Of a stretch of 64,000 nt of DNA, positions 35,131 through 46,762 are shown piece after piece. Positions within the stretch are counted from its first letter, which is position 1, and every line of letters begins with the position of its first letter. The notes beneath the pieces are model-generated. The model was not told the DNA's origin. It did no database searches and was given only the letters and a program-made list of their open reading frames with translations. The stretch covers positions 1,189,974 to 1,253,973 of the forward strand of contig JAMKCF010000018.1 in NCBI GenBank assembly GCA_023634235.1, in the 5' to 3' direction. A program made the position numbers and the translations under genes. The DNA is from Pisaster brevispinus (Eukaryota > Echinodermata > Asteroidea > Forcipulatida > Asteriidae).

Positions 35131-35599
35131 ATGGCCCTTTTTAAAACCAGAGCATCGGCTCTGGTTCTGGCGAAGGCTCTCAGCGGGCAGAATCAAAACC
35201 GAAAATGTGGTTTGAAAAAGGGCAGGGCCAATATCAGACGAGATTTGTGTATGTTGCTGACATGTGAGGGCGCTCTACTCTTTAACATGAATTAGATTAC
35301 ATCGTCGGAAAGCAGCGAACACCCAACATACCTCGGCTGGATACATTTCTCAATGAAATTTTTGTGTTTTTTGGAATCTGAAGAGCGCCCTCTGTTGTCA
35401 TTTAGACCACCATTATATGTGATTTCAAATCATGTGTCTATGTAGATAGAAAACGCGTAATGCGAGTATTATATTCAGTGAGTGATATGTACAATCTGTA
35501 TGTGTTTGTTAACTTGTAATTTACTTTTCAACTTGAGGAAACAAAATGTAAGTCCGTTTGCAATGTTATAGAACTTGTAGTTGATGTCTTGAGGACAGG

Positions 35600-35776
35600 G
35601 GACCAGTTGCATAAAGCTGTTAAGCAGAAGAATTTGCCATACTTAGCAACGGTCGATAGGGAACCAGTCGCATGCGATGTCTACATGGCAAGTTAACTGG
35701 TGCCCGATCTGCTTAACAAGGTTTATTCATGCTTAGCAAGGTTTATTCATGCTTAGCAACTCTGTGGAATTGATCG
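35600..35776 (+). repeat. Diverged TTAAGCA element with internal duplication
   Basis: GACCAGTTGCATAAAGCTGT followed by TAAGCAG at the left. GGTTTATTCATGCTTAGCAA occurs twice in tandem at the right, before CTCTGTGGAATTGATCG. Confidence 0.6.
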
Positions 35777-36293
35777 CAGCCGAGTTGAAAGGGGCACAGT
35801 CAAGGTCGACTGTGTGTTTTTGTTAGTTTTTCTTCATTTTTCACAAAAATAAATTTTTTTGCTATCGTTATTAAAATAATATTTACATATTGGTTACCTA
35901 TTAAGTTTGAGAAAAAGTGACATCCAATTTATTTTTTTTTTCGCTAATGTTTCAGAAACAAACCATAGGAGTTCTGTGTGTTTGTGAAATAACTAAAAAT
36001 GTTCTTTTCTTTTTTTTATGTTTTTGTCATGGTGACAAAAAGCTGTTATTCTGTATAGCAAGTGTGTGTCACGTGACTCAATTTGAGTCACATGGAAGTC
36101 ACATGATCGAGGGTGATCCAATATCTGCTGAAACTGTTACGCTTTTCTTTGGAACTAGCTTGCAATTTCATGAATAAAAACTAAATCAACAAAGTAAGTT
36201 GATTTTATTGAAGAAGTGACGTTGTTTCATTCTTAGCTTCAACTGCTGTTTTCTGTGGTATTTTTTGTGGCGTGTCATCAAACTAAAGCCACC

Positions 36294-36420
36294 CACTGGG
36301 GTTTGAATTTCGGTCCTGACACTAGTGTCTTTGAGCAAGACACTTTACCATAACAATAATTGCTTCTCATCACCAAGGAGTGATGTATACCCATGTAATG
36401 GTTGTTGATGTCAATGATTA
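36294..36420 (+). repeat. 5'-truncated SINE fragment
   Basis: Starts inside the tRNA T-arm (GGGTTTGAATTTCGGTCCTG), then GAGCAAGACACTTTACCATA and the ATTGCTTCTCATCACC body of subfamily A. It ends 30 bp before a full copy. Confidence 0.75.
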
Positions 36421-36449
36421 GCAAACTGCATGCCTATTTGTTGCTTGGG

Positions 36450-36804
36450 GTGTCGTGGCCGAGCGGATAAGAGCATCAGACTCAAGTTCTGGTGGTTAAG
36501 TCATCGGGATGTGGGTTCGAATCCCGGTCGTGACACTTGTGTCCTTGAGCAAGACACTTAACCATAATTGCTTCTCTCCACCCAGGGGTAAAATGAGTAC
36601 CTGTGAGGGCAGAGATGGTTTATGTGAATGATTCGCTTGGAGCGCGGTAAACTCGCAGCACCGGCTGTATACTCCCCAGGGAGCTGAGATGGTTTAAGGA
36701 ATGAAATATATGGCCCAGTGACCAGGGGTAATAATGTCAGAAGTGCTTTGATACGGCATTCGGGCTGTGATAAAGCGCTATATAAGAATCGATTATTATT
36801 ATTG
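36450..36804 (+). mobile_element. tRNA-Leu-derived SINE, subfamily A, full length
   Basis: The head folds as a class II tRNA: GTGTC/GACAC acceptor ends, GTGGCCGAGCGG D-arm with A box, CAGACTCAAGTTCTG anticodon arm with CAA (leucine), long variable arm, and GGTTCGAATCCC B box. The body includes GAGCAAGACACTTAACCATA and CTCCACCCAGGGGTAAAATG. The 3' end is GCGCTATATAAGAATCG plus an ATT repeat tail, typical of LINE-mobilised invertebrate SINEs. Confidence 0.9.
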
Positions 36805-37770
36805 TGCTGTTGTCACGTTTTGAAAATACAGATGACCCTCATTATAAAGAGCACTGTTGTAAAGAGGTTCTGCTTACAGGGAGTACATTCTGAAGTCCTG
36901 AATCTCATTCCTGTTTTGTGTGTCTGTGTTTTGCTGTCCTCTTATAACAACATTCCTGTTTTAAAGAGGTAACTTGGCCAGTCCCAGCAGGCTTGTTATA
37001 ACGAGAGTCGACTGTACATTTTCTTTGGATTAAGTTTTGTCAACTTGAAACTTTTCATCAAAGAAATAATTAAACAACTTTATTACTCTGCTCTTCAAAT
37101 AATTTTTAATTCAAATAATTTTTTTATTAAAACTTCAATTTCACAAACAAAATGACTGTTTTATTAGAAAACTTTAGTACAATGTTACAGTATAAAAGTA
37201 AAGATAACTTTGGTTATATTGCATAAAAACCCCATGACCCCGAATCAAAAACTTACGTAGGGCATGCACACAGAAGTTGAAGTGCGAACGACTCTAGTCA
37301 TGTCATACGATGACCGGCGGCTCACGTACGTTATCATTTTCTTATAACTGGTCCACTCTGCAATGTGCTATGAAGACGGCTATTGACAACCAGTGAAGCG
37401 ACCACGCCCAGTAGGCTGGTTTCAAATAGTCGACTAGCGTAGTCCAACTATTGTAGACTAGACAGAGTTCAGGCTAAGTTAGTCGAACTACAGTCAACAA
37501 TAGTTCTGTGCAGCTTGGTTTTTGCCGTTCAAGAATTGATCTGACTTGTTGGGATATCAGGCACATAGCAAGGTGTTTAAAAGTGGGACGGCCATTGAAA
37601 TTGGTTGGTTGGGGAGGGGGATATACTTCTAAAGTACAATGTTTTCTGACGATATTAGTTCTACTTATTGTGTTCTGCGTTCATAGGCGTTAGCCATATA
37701 CATGTACATGTAATATCAGAACTGTAGGCTGACAAAGTAATTGAAATTTTCCATCTTTACCTACATTTGT

Positions 37771-38071
37771 GGCATGTCGTGTCCAAGCTGATAAGAACAC
37801 GGAACTCAAGCTCTGGTGTTTCTGATCAGCAGAGCGTGGGTTCGAGTCCCGGTCGTGGCACTTGTGTCCTTTGAGCTTTTCACTTAACCATTAATGCTGC
37901 GTCCTTCAGATGGGACGTACAGCCATAGGTCCTGCGTGTTGTGTAATACATGTAAAAGAACCCAGAGCACTTATCATAAAGAGAAAGGGTTCGCCCCAGT
38001 GTTCCTGGTTTGATTGACTGCAAATTGCGCCACAGCACCTCGAAACCATTACATGGTCTCATACTTCAAAA
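37771..38071 (+). mobile_element. tRNA-Leu-derived SINE, subfamily B, 3' truncated
   Basis: The head is as in subfamily A but with a different variable arm (GTTTCTGATCAGCAGAGCGT). The body is CTTCAGATGGGACGTACAGC, then AAAAGAACCCAGAGCACTTA and GTTCCTGGTTTGATTGACTG, unlike subfamily A. It stops at ACCATTACATGGTCTCATA without the ATT tail. Confidence 0.85.
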
Positions 38072-38137
38072 ACGTAGCTCTGTATACAATACAATCTTTC
38101 AATTGTGTTGAGTATTTGAAGCAAACTTAATTCTCGT

Positions 38138-38450
38138 GGCTCAAATTTGGGGGAAATTCACAAGACCGCAGGGCTTGTAGCTAAAAATATTTACTGGACC
38201 AGAATCTTGCGCACAAGACCAGAATTGAAATGAGATGAAAAGATGCCTGGCACAGCTTAACAACAGAACATTTATCAGATTTGTATTATGGGTAAATGTT
38301 CTTCAATAATCAACCGAATTATATTGATCAGACTAAAAGGCAATATTTGAACACAAACACATGACCGCCGGATTTGTCCGATCATGAGTTTACTGGCCCA
38401 ATGCTGAAATCACTGGCCTCGGGCCGGCGGTCCAGTGTCAAATTCAAGCC
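38138..38450 (-). repeat. GGGCTCGAATTT fold-back element
   Basis: GGCTCAAATTTGGGGG at the left and GTCAAATTCAAGCC at the right. A further one-armed piece lies at 38520-38627 (TCTGGTCTTGTAAACTAAAT). Confidence 0.8.
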
Positions 38451-39458
38451 ATAATGCCATAAGACAAAATTAATGAACATTTTTCTTAGTGCTTGCTCCA
38501 ATAAACACAGTGTGTATAAAGCTCTTTCTCATTACATTCTGGTCTTGTAAACTAAATGCTGGTCCAGTAAATATTGTAATATACAAGCCCAGTGGTCTCA
38601 TGGATACCACCCTAAATCAGAGCCCCGTCAAGGGTATAAACATTTGTCAAATGTCGGACTGAGGGATACAAATTTCTTTGGCAATCATACGAAATCAAAA
38701 TACTATATCTCTAACCATATTATCAATGCATAAAATATAAGTGAATCCTTGGCTAAATTAAAATTTCCTACATTGACAAGAGAAATGCTCAGTACAGAAC
38801 GCCCTCTACAGTTTGCCCAGGAGAGGCCAATTGGCAGTGTATCGTAGGCAGGGTCCGCTGCCTGACCCCATTATCTTCGTTATCAACGTTTAACCGCAAG
38901 ACCATAGTGCAGTGAGGTTGTATTTCTCTGCTATGTATACGGCACAAGATTTGTTGTTGTGAGGTCCGTTTTGGGGGAAATATTGCCTCACCTGAGCAAA
39001 CTGTAGAGGGCGCTTTGTACTGCAAATCAATCATACAGTACGCAACCTTTGGTCTAACTCTAACACACTTTATATCATTTTTGCTGAAGAAAGTGTCCCC
39101 TCCTTTTTCTCGCCAAGAAAATACACCTATCACAGCCCAAGTTTTTGCCAACCAGGGTTGGAAAACTCCGAGAAGCTACATAAATGCACAGCAAAAATAG
39201 ATACAACATTTTGTATCAATGTAACAAAAATGTTTTAAAAACAGTGCTGAATTTGTTGGGAGTAACGCAACCAATCATGGGATGTATATATAATTTGTTA
39301 ATTGAAAGTTTACAGAAATTTTGAATTTGGTGACATCTGTTAAACTCGACTGAACGTTTTGCCAACATTCAGCCGTCCATGCCAACCAGCACGATTTGTT
39401 TATCAACGATAGAAAGGGCTATAAATCTGTCCATATCGACCACTCTCAGATTGACCCT

Positions 39459-41760
39459 TTAACCTTTGACCCGATTGAGTGCAGCGATCAGGGCTTTCTT
39501 TAAGAATGTCTGATTTGAATCGGCGAGTCGCTGAAGGACGGCAAAGCTTGTTGGGGAGATCTACAAAAAAAAAGAAAAACAAAAGCCATTGATGAGTAAT
39601 CAGTAAAAACAGAGAGTTCTGTGAACAGTTGTGCCACCAAAAATGACTTGTGGCAGTTTTGCATTATGATGACGGGTACAGAGTTGGGAGGGGGAAAAAA
39701 ACAGGCAGCAAGGGGCAAGTTCGGGTAGGCGACTAGAGTGACTAGACTGTGTGACGTAGCGCTCGAATTGACTAGATCGACCATGCTCCAGTGCATGATC
39801 GATCCAATCAATCTCCCTGTGCTCTATGGTTTCTGGTACGTCTAGTCACTCTAGTCGCCCACCTGAACTTACTCAAGCATTATTTAACTGACCCACCTGT
39901 TTGGAAAATCGATTGACGATAGCCAATAGGAGCTTAGCAAATTTAGCACATGACTTCTGGGAGCTGCCGTGATGCTCAAGGGCGATCATGAAAGTGTCCA
40001 GGCTCTCTGCATTCAGTTCCAGCTAAAATTATTTTAGTAAAGAAAAAATTCAAATTGAGAGGAGTACATGTACTCTTAAAAAAAACCCACAAAAACCCGC
40101 TCCCCAACTTCTTAATTTACTGCGCAGATAAACATTTTTCCATCTGTGAAACCGAGCTCGAAAATTACAAAAAATCTCAAACTTGTTAACAGTTAAACTG
40201 GGCTACACAACTAGGTTTGTGCATCTACGTTTATTTTCCTAAATGGTTAAACAAAACTTGTGACCGTTTAGCTGTTTCTACCGATTCCAATCCAAAACTA
40301 AGAGCTGATCTTTAAGAAGCTAATGTCAACAGATTTTCCAGGATTGACCAGGATTTAAAATAGAACACGAATTGATAATTTTTCAAGAAAAGGAAGATCC
40401 CTATATATATTTTTGTCAACTGTGGTCTTCTGTTTTTCTTTTTTCTCTTTTCCTGTTACTGTCGGCTGCTGCGTTCAGCCATTAAGGTTATTTGAAAACA
40501 GATTTTAACATTGTTGTATGGTTAAACGGTTGACCAGTTAAACATCCCAACTCTTACACTTACCTTATAACCAACAACTGTCTGGAAAAAAGTGGTCAGA
40601 TCTTCTGACCACTTTAACCTCTCAACTGACAAGATCGTCCTGGAAAAAATAAACCAGAACGAGACAATTTTTTATAATTTTTTTAATAAAAATTATCATT
40701 TTATTTCAATGTACATGTATTTCTATTATTTACATCTGAAAGAGAAACACAAGCATTTGGAACGAGTAGGTTGCACAGTTTTTAGTAGCCCACAGGACAA
40801 GTTGAGAAGTGGTGTTTACTAGCACGTAGCAGTTTTTACTAGACAACGTACGCTCGCTCCAAAACTACAAGTTTGTTTGCACTACATTTAATCAACCAGT
40901 CAAACCGCAGAGCACTCCGGGGGGTGTGCATTGCATAAGGCATGTCTTAAGTGCATGGGAAAACTGTGTGCCTTTCAGCAAGTAAGACAATTTCGCTCAT
41001 AGAAATACAGTCCGATGGAAATCCAACAAAAAACTTACATCAAAGAATTGTTACCCGACTACCTGTCCTGGATTAATTTTGAAAAGTCCTCTAAGTTTTG
41101 CCGGTGTAAAGACTTGTCGGCCAATCACAACTCACCCAAGGAGATGTACTCTTTCCTCATTGGTCAATGCTTCCTTAACCACCTTGGCAACAAGGTCGCA
41201 CTGTTGCACGAGCACACCCCCATAATGACTTTCCTCAGTCAAGGCGGGCATTAGAGCACCCTCTATCATGGGTTTCGGAAATTCTTCCGTGAGGTTGACA
41301 ACAGCCGAGATGAGCATTCTAGGAGCTTTCTGGTTAAGAGCCAGGATCTAAAATACAGAATTACAAAAATAAATACAATAAAATAAGAAAATCGATGTTT
41401 AAAGGAAGGTGGAGGCCATGTAACCGCACACAAATGTTTCTGGAACAAATCTATCGTCTGGGAATAATTTTGCTCTTCCTTAAAGTACCTTTCCTTTAAA
41501 GGTATTAAACAGGATTGAACAAAAATGAAGTCATATTCAAGAAAACTGTATCTGAAAACCGAAAATTAAAAAAACAACCAACAGCTGATTTCGGTTACTA
41601 CAACCAAAATTAAGGACAATGTGTTTCCATGCTGGAAACTTGTGCATGGTTTTTCAATATTTCTCCTGACTCTTTTTAATACAAGGTTTATTTCATGTCT
41701 AAGGTTGATCACACAAAGCATGAACACTGTCTATGACTATTTTGTCCGCTCAACCAAAAG

Positions 41761-41796
<36 letters not shown>

Positions 41797-44397
41797 CATT
41801 CTTATATAGCGCATATCACCGTGAGGTTCCTATGCGCTGTCAGTATTTTTTTACGAGGTGCGGAGTTACGTGTTGTAATATGAGACCTATTCCTTTACAT
41901 AGCACCATGTAATGGTTTACAAGGTGCTGTGGCGCAATATGCAGCCAATCAAACCAGGAACACCGGGGCAAACCCCTTCTCTTTTGGATAAGTGCACTGG
42001 GTTCTTTTACGTGCATTACACAACACACGGGACCTACGGCTTTACGTCCCATGTGAAGGACTAAGCAATAATGGTTAAGTGTCTTGCTTAAGGACACAAG
42101 TGCCACGATCGAGACTCGAACCCACACTCTGCTGATCAGAAACACCAGCGCTTGAGTTCGGTGCTCTTATCCGCTCGGCCACGACACGCCACAAGATTGA
42201 AGGAAGTAGGTTGCTACAATAAGCCAACTAAAAAAAAACAGTTCACTGTCCCCGAGTGCTTCCTTTTTCAAGTCCTCTCAAAAGTTTTAATGTAGCATGG
42301 AAGATATTTTCTATATGGGCATTTCTTGTTTAAACAAGACAGAGTAGCAGTGGTTTTAGACACCAACTTGGGGGAATTACTCCTTTTTTCCCATTGAGAA
42401 ACTTTTTTTTTTTAACCTTGGCCTTACCTTCTTGAGGAAACATCGTCTTGCCAATACCACAGCACTTAAATGACTCGGCTTCTCTGAGGGCCCTTTCAGC
42501 AGCTGGACCAAGGCATTCAAACCAACTGCTGGAATGGAGTCTAACTCCAAAACATCACAGTACGCTTCTAAGTGGTGGGATGGACAATAAATGAGTAGTC
42601 TCAGTCGGTCAGGGGTTAGTGTTTCAGCCGCTGACGGGTCACTCAAAAGGTTCTTCAAAGCAGTCAAAGTGTTCTGAAAACAAAAAGGAACAAAAAGACT
42701 TCAGGAATACAAAGACGAGAAAACAAACTTCATTTTTGTTGTTGATGTTTGGAAGAAATTAAATCTCTTTCTTACCATGGTATCCGCATCAATGATATCA
42801 TCCCTGTTGTCATGGAGACAATATGCAGAGCCTGTGTCTTCTCCCATTTCTCTGACCCTCGGTTGCGCAACCTCTTCAACGGCTGCTCTTTGGCTTCTTA
42901 ACGAATCCTCTGAAACTATCTCTTCTTGGTCGACTACACCAACTTCCATCGAGGAATGGGAGGAGTCTGAGTCAATGATGATAACTTCTGAAGAGGTAGG
43001 ACCCTCCTCCTCTTTCCGCTTTTTCACTGGACTGCCCTCGATCCCTTCCATTTGGTCCTGCTGTGACGTCTCAGACACCATTTTCCTTTTCTCCGTCACC
43101 ACCCTCTCCGATGCAAAACAACCCTGGTGTTTACGATCTCTCTGATTGGTCGTTAGAGCTTCTGGCAGCCAATCAAATTGCAGCTTACTTGCAGCATCCT
43201 TTTTGCAGCTTTTATCGTTGTCCCTGATATGTTGGCAAACATTTGTGAAAGTGATCCACGACGCTTTGGTCAGCTTAGATTTCTGATCGTCCGCACAAAA
43301 CCCTGTACCGAAATATTGGCACTGCCTCCAGCAAACATAGTCCTGGATTTTTCGAAGATGAAGTTTTATCCACTCATCAGTCAGCTGATGGATCATTAAC
43401 GATTGAAGGAGTTTATCAATATAAATGACAGGAACTTCCGACAGATGTTCAGAGAGAAAGGCCATTGTGTTTCTCTGGATGTGTACAGGAAAAAGGAGAA
43501 TTCTTGGCAAGCTGTGATAAAAAACAATGAACACATAGACTGTTTAACAAGTCCTCCTACTCTCTGACCAATCAATATCATCCAGTGTGGTTTTGAACGA
43601 TAGATAAACTATGCCAGCTGACAATGTGATATCATGTGGTGAATGCATTCACACATTACACAGTCAACCCTCCTACTGCCTGGCCCTTCAATATCATCCA
43701 CTGTAGTGTTTTGAATGATAGATAAACTGTGCCAACCTGCAATGTGATATCATGTGGTGAATGCATTCACACATTACACAGTCAACCCTCCTACTGCCTG
43801 GCCCTTCAATATCATCCACTGTAGTGTTTTGAATGATAGATAAACTGTGCCAACCTGCAATGTGATATCATGTGGTGAATGCATTCACACAGTACACAGT
43901 TAACCCTCCTACTGTCTGGCCCTTCAATATCATCCACTGTAGTGTTTTGAATGATAGATTAACTGTGCCAACCTGCAATGTGATATCAGTTCACACATGT
44001 ACACAATTGCATCTGAATTATGATTTCCCTCATTCTTCTTGGAAAAACCCCCAGGACAGTCAACTATTTAAAAAGACCAACTTGACCTTAAGTCAAACAG
44101 CTCTACTAGGCAAAACTCCATAGAACTACATTTTGTCTGTTTGCACACTTACAAAATAAGGCAGTTACTTCTCTCCACTGGCTCAACCTCACTCAGTGCA
44201 TCCACAAATCCGACCCAGTCAACCTGGTTGCAACGACGACCTGTTGTACCCATGCTGTGGAGTGTATGATGAGCGTTCTCGCGGCTTTCAAGCAGCCAGG
44301 TCTCTGCCCCGATGACGGGGGAGTGGTCTTTGCTGAGGGGGGCAAAGACACCTCGCCAATAGGCGGGAAATTTCATGATGTAATCGCTTAGCTCCAT
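39459..44397 (-). CDS. FANCE: FANCE, Fanconi anaemia core complex subunit E, 7 coding exons
   Basis: Nuclear scaffold that, by family, links the core complex to FANCD2 during crosslink repair. Exons in transcript order: 44397-44153, 43511-42776, 42673-42428, 41347-41136, 40639-40564, 40022-39897, 39560-39459. All phases agree, giving 580 residues (human 536). The N-terminal block WVGFVDALSEVEP followed by LPRILLFPVHIQRNTMAFL parallels the vertebrate WGRLLEAL and LPRICQRNLMSLL. Residues about 200-327 are an acidic linker with a PVKKRK nuclear signal (about 243-248) and VIIIDSDSS (about 258-266). The C-terminal helical-repeat domain follows (328-580), ending FLKKALIAALNRVKG, matching vertebrate FLRKSLKAALKHLGP. 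The start is the first ATG after an in-frame stop 10 bases upstream. Introns carry tandem repeats, a SINE and a fold-back. Confidence 0.93.
39719..39869 (+). repeat. Fold-back element in the last FANCE intron
   Basis: GTTCGGGTAGGCGACTAGAG, then TGACTAGAC, pairs with GTCTAGTCACTCTAGTCGCC, then CACCTGAAC, an about 29-bp inverted repeat. The centre has a second palindromic stretch around GATCGACCATGCTCC. Confidence 0.85.
41758..42192 (-). mobile_element. tRNA-Leu-derived SINE, subfamily B, full length
   Basis: Reverse strand: the head begins GGCGTGTCGTGGCCGAGCGG, with anticodon-arm AACTCAAGCGC and GTTCGAGTCTCG B box. The body has CCTTCACATGGGACGTAAAG and ACCCAGTGCACTTATCCAAA. It ends GATATGCGCTATATAAGAAT with an ATT trinucleotide tail (TAA repeats at 41761-41790 on the plus strand). 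It sits in a FANCE intron on the same strand as the gene. Confidence 0.9.
43548..43991 (+). repeat. 118-bp tandem repeat in FANCE intron 1
   Basis: AATGTGATATCA recurs at 43623, 43741, 43859 and 43977, exactly 118 apart. Copies 2 and 3 are nearly identical, while copy 1 and the partial copy 4 are diverged. This is about 3.7 units between FANCE exons 1 and 2. Confidence 0.95.
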
Positions 44398-44415
44398 CGT
44401 TCTTCCTCAGCGCAT
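44398..44415 (-). promoter_or_regulatory. FANCE 5' leader with a minimal in-frame uORF
   Basis: On the minus strand the 18 bases before the FANCE start read ATG CGC TGA GGA AGA ACG. This is a Met-Arg-stop uORF, immediately after a TTTTTCCCAG acceptor. Such a start-stop could lower FANCE translation. It exists only if this acceptor is used. Confidence 0.4.
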
Positions 44416-44558
44416 CTGGGAAAAAGGTTGAACAATTAACTAATGAACAGGATTTGTTAATGAACAGGATTTGAACTGGCTTATTGTCACAGTACAAGCG
44501 CTCTCTGTATGCTTGAGACCAAGACATCTGCTATAGAATGTCAGCAGTTAAAACAACC

Positions 44559-44713
44559 GAGGACCAGTCAAAATTCACTCCAAGTGGTCCGGCTGGCTAG
44601 TTCATTGTTGAAAAGCATGCCCTATTTTAACATGAATTATAGACATGTGCAATGAGCTGACGGACCAGTGAAATGCAAAGCTAACTGGTCCTGTTGGCTA
44701 GTCACTGAAAAAG
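44559..44713 (+). repeat. Second copy of the GGACCAGTCAAAATTC repeat
   Basis: Matches 1052-1215 at both ends (GAGGACCAGTCAAAATTCAC and GGCTAGTCACTGAAAAAG), with an expanded centre. Confidence 0.75.
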
Positions 44714-45736
44714 AAAAGTTAAGCATTACGGGAAAGCTCCAGTAAAGATTTTCTGAGTTTCGCCGCAAAAACTGTGTTTACATTGAATTACTTGGGTCAT
44801 CAAACTTTATGGACAAAAATAATGAGCAGTTAATCTGCTTGGGGCAGTCAGCAGCCCTACTGGTTTGTGCATGATCCGATTAAGTCCACTGTTTGGAAAT
44901 AGAATTACATGGAGATAGCAGGTGTTAGTTGTTATATGTAAAGGATGTTTTATTCTAGCCTGTTTCTTTAAGTACAACTCCAACAGGGTACAGTAAGATG
45001 TGGACTATGCATCTTAAATATCAGATGCCAGTTTATTCAACACATTCCAGACAAGTCGCCCTCAATGCTTACCTGTTCAAGCAGGCTTCCCAACCATTCA
45101 TTTTGTGCCACAGCACCAAGAGAAAAATGTTTGCTTACGGGGTGCTATTTTTGAATATTTGACTAATCAATTGTCCGTCCCATCCCCCCTCTACCCCCAC
45201 CCCAGCAAAGGATTCTCAGCCTCCCAAACAAATGGCCTTGAATCCCCAAAGAAATACATTATGTGCATTCACAGATGCCAACAAGATTTAAAGTTTGTAG
45301 GAAGAAGAGCTGAATTTAGTCCTAGTTTCCTACCCACCCCACTTGTTTTTTTCATTCATCTCCTGATCAGTCATCATCCTGTCATTAGCAGGAATAGTGT
45401 GTTTCTCTCAACCAACCAGAAACATAACAGATTGGAGTCCAGTCCAGTTGGTCTCAATGGGTGGAAAAGGTTCCATTGAGTTCAGCAGTTTTACAATGAA
45501 CCTCATCAATCTGAGATCATTGTCATGATGTGCATGCATGAGGCTACAATCCAAGTCATCATGGTCATCGCTCTGACGACTGTAATTAGCTTTGTGCTTA
45601 TGTTATTAGGGTCTCTAATTTTAGGGACACAATGGAGTATGGGCGGGTCAGTATTTCAGCGTTTGAATGAATTCAAAATTTAAATTGCAAGCTACGTAGT
45701 AACGTACGTAAACAGACAATCAAGAAATGAGACCAG

Positions 45737-45761
45737 ATGGAGGAAGAAATTCTTCCTCCAT
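45737..45761. repeat. Perfect 25-bp palindrome
   Basis: ATGGAGGAAGAA and TTCTTCCTCCAT flank a single central A. The arms are exact over 12 bp. Confidence 0.9.
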
Positions 45762-46689
45762 GATAGTACTTAGTGTAGTAGTATAAGTAAGCAACGAAAC
45801 ATCGTCAAATTTGGTTACCTCTAGTCTACCATCATTCCTCGGGCTTTTGAAAAGAATTTCGAAGCAGGAATGTTCCTTTTTTGGCATCAACCTTCGCGAA
45901 CTTCCTTGTCATCATGGCTGAAGATTGTTTACATGCTCAAATCGTCATCTCCACCACACACACCCAACTTCCCAAGTCAAAGCTAGTTGAACTTAAATTC
46001 CGTTGTAGCGCCCTCTGTTGACTATTGTATTTGCGTTTTCGAAACTGGTGCGGCTGAACCGCACGGCTTTTCACTGCGCGAGAAATGATGATCGATCATA
46101 CGAAAGCCCATTGGTATCAACTATAACAAATTTGTATCATATCAAAATTTAAATTGTTAATGTAAAATTGCTAAGGGTATTTTTAATTTTCAAGAATTTG
46201 CAAACTGAAGAAGATTTGATTTCATAGAAAACGTTGTATTCGTCCAAGTAGTTTTCTTTTGTTCGATTCGCGCAAGAAGACTTGCACACAGTCTAGCACA
46301 TTAACCCTTTCAAGACAGTGACGTAATTGACCGATTGCGCGACCAATGTTTACATGTTATCACGTGACTTATAGTGGGGATACGTCATTGCAGTTGATGG
46401 AAGCGTGCAAAGACTTTGCTGTCCCCACGGTGTGACCCGCCCATACACCAAAATTCGGCTAAATTTTTTACTTTTAATAGATACAAATTTAGACATAGCT
46501 AGTTACTAAGCCATTTGATTAAAGTTGTATGAGGTGACAATGTGGTGAGTTGAGATCACATTGCTGTTTCCTACCAAGAGAGGTTTATTTTGAGTTAGGC
46601 CTATATGCAATAGGCATACACCGGCGTCAGACGACGATGTAGCCACCCAAGCCCTGGTTAGTGCAACTCTTTCAAGTTTTGAGTGTAAT

Positions 46690-46762
46690 TCACTCTATTC
46701 GATTGAAACTACGGTGACAAAATCAGCTGTTGTTGTCACTAGTTTCAATCGATTAGAGTGAC
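46690..46762. repeat. Long hairpin, miRNA-precursor-sized
   Basis: TCACTCTATTCGATTGAAAC followed by TACGGTGACAA pairs with TTGTCACTAGTTTCAATCGA followed by TTAGAGTGA, an about 30-bp stem with two small irregularities. The loop is about 12 bases (AATCAGCTGTTG). It could be a short MITE instead. Confidence 0.75.

Larger units (their letters stand above)
30626..39458. other. Caprin 3' UTR and Caprin-FANCE convergent intergenic region
   Basis: No defensible exon. It contains poly(A) signals near 31.0 and 31.6 kb, a MITE (32262-32384), TTAAGCA elements (32680-32846, 34640-35130, 35600-35776), an 'AAACC-GGCT' element (33262-33557), a CCCATTTGGG array (33682-33820), three SINE copies or pieces (36294-36804, 37771-38071) and a GGGCTCGAATTT element (38138-38450). 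The rest is AT-rich single-copy-looking DNA. A FANCE poly(A) signal (TTTATT on the plus strand) is not evident within a few hundred bases of its stop. Confidence 0.7.

Noticed and set aside
36450..36540. tRNA-Leu(CAA) gene
   Set aside because: The cloverleaf head is mismatched, continues without a terminator into a conserved SINE body, and recurs at several places in the window with the same body.
45105..45479. 124-codon plus-strand open frame
   Set aside because: It starts at a non-ATG codon, has no splice-compatible neighbours, and its composition looks like translated AT-rich intergenic DNA.
45900..46015. Plus-strand start exon (ATGGCTGAAGATTG...)
   Set aside because: The short frame ends in GTAGCGCCCTCTGTTGAC text, which recurs as non-coding repeat fragments elsewhere, and there is no donor.
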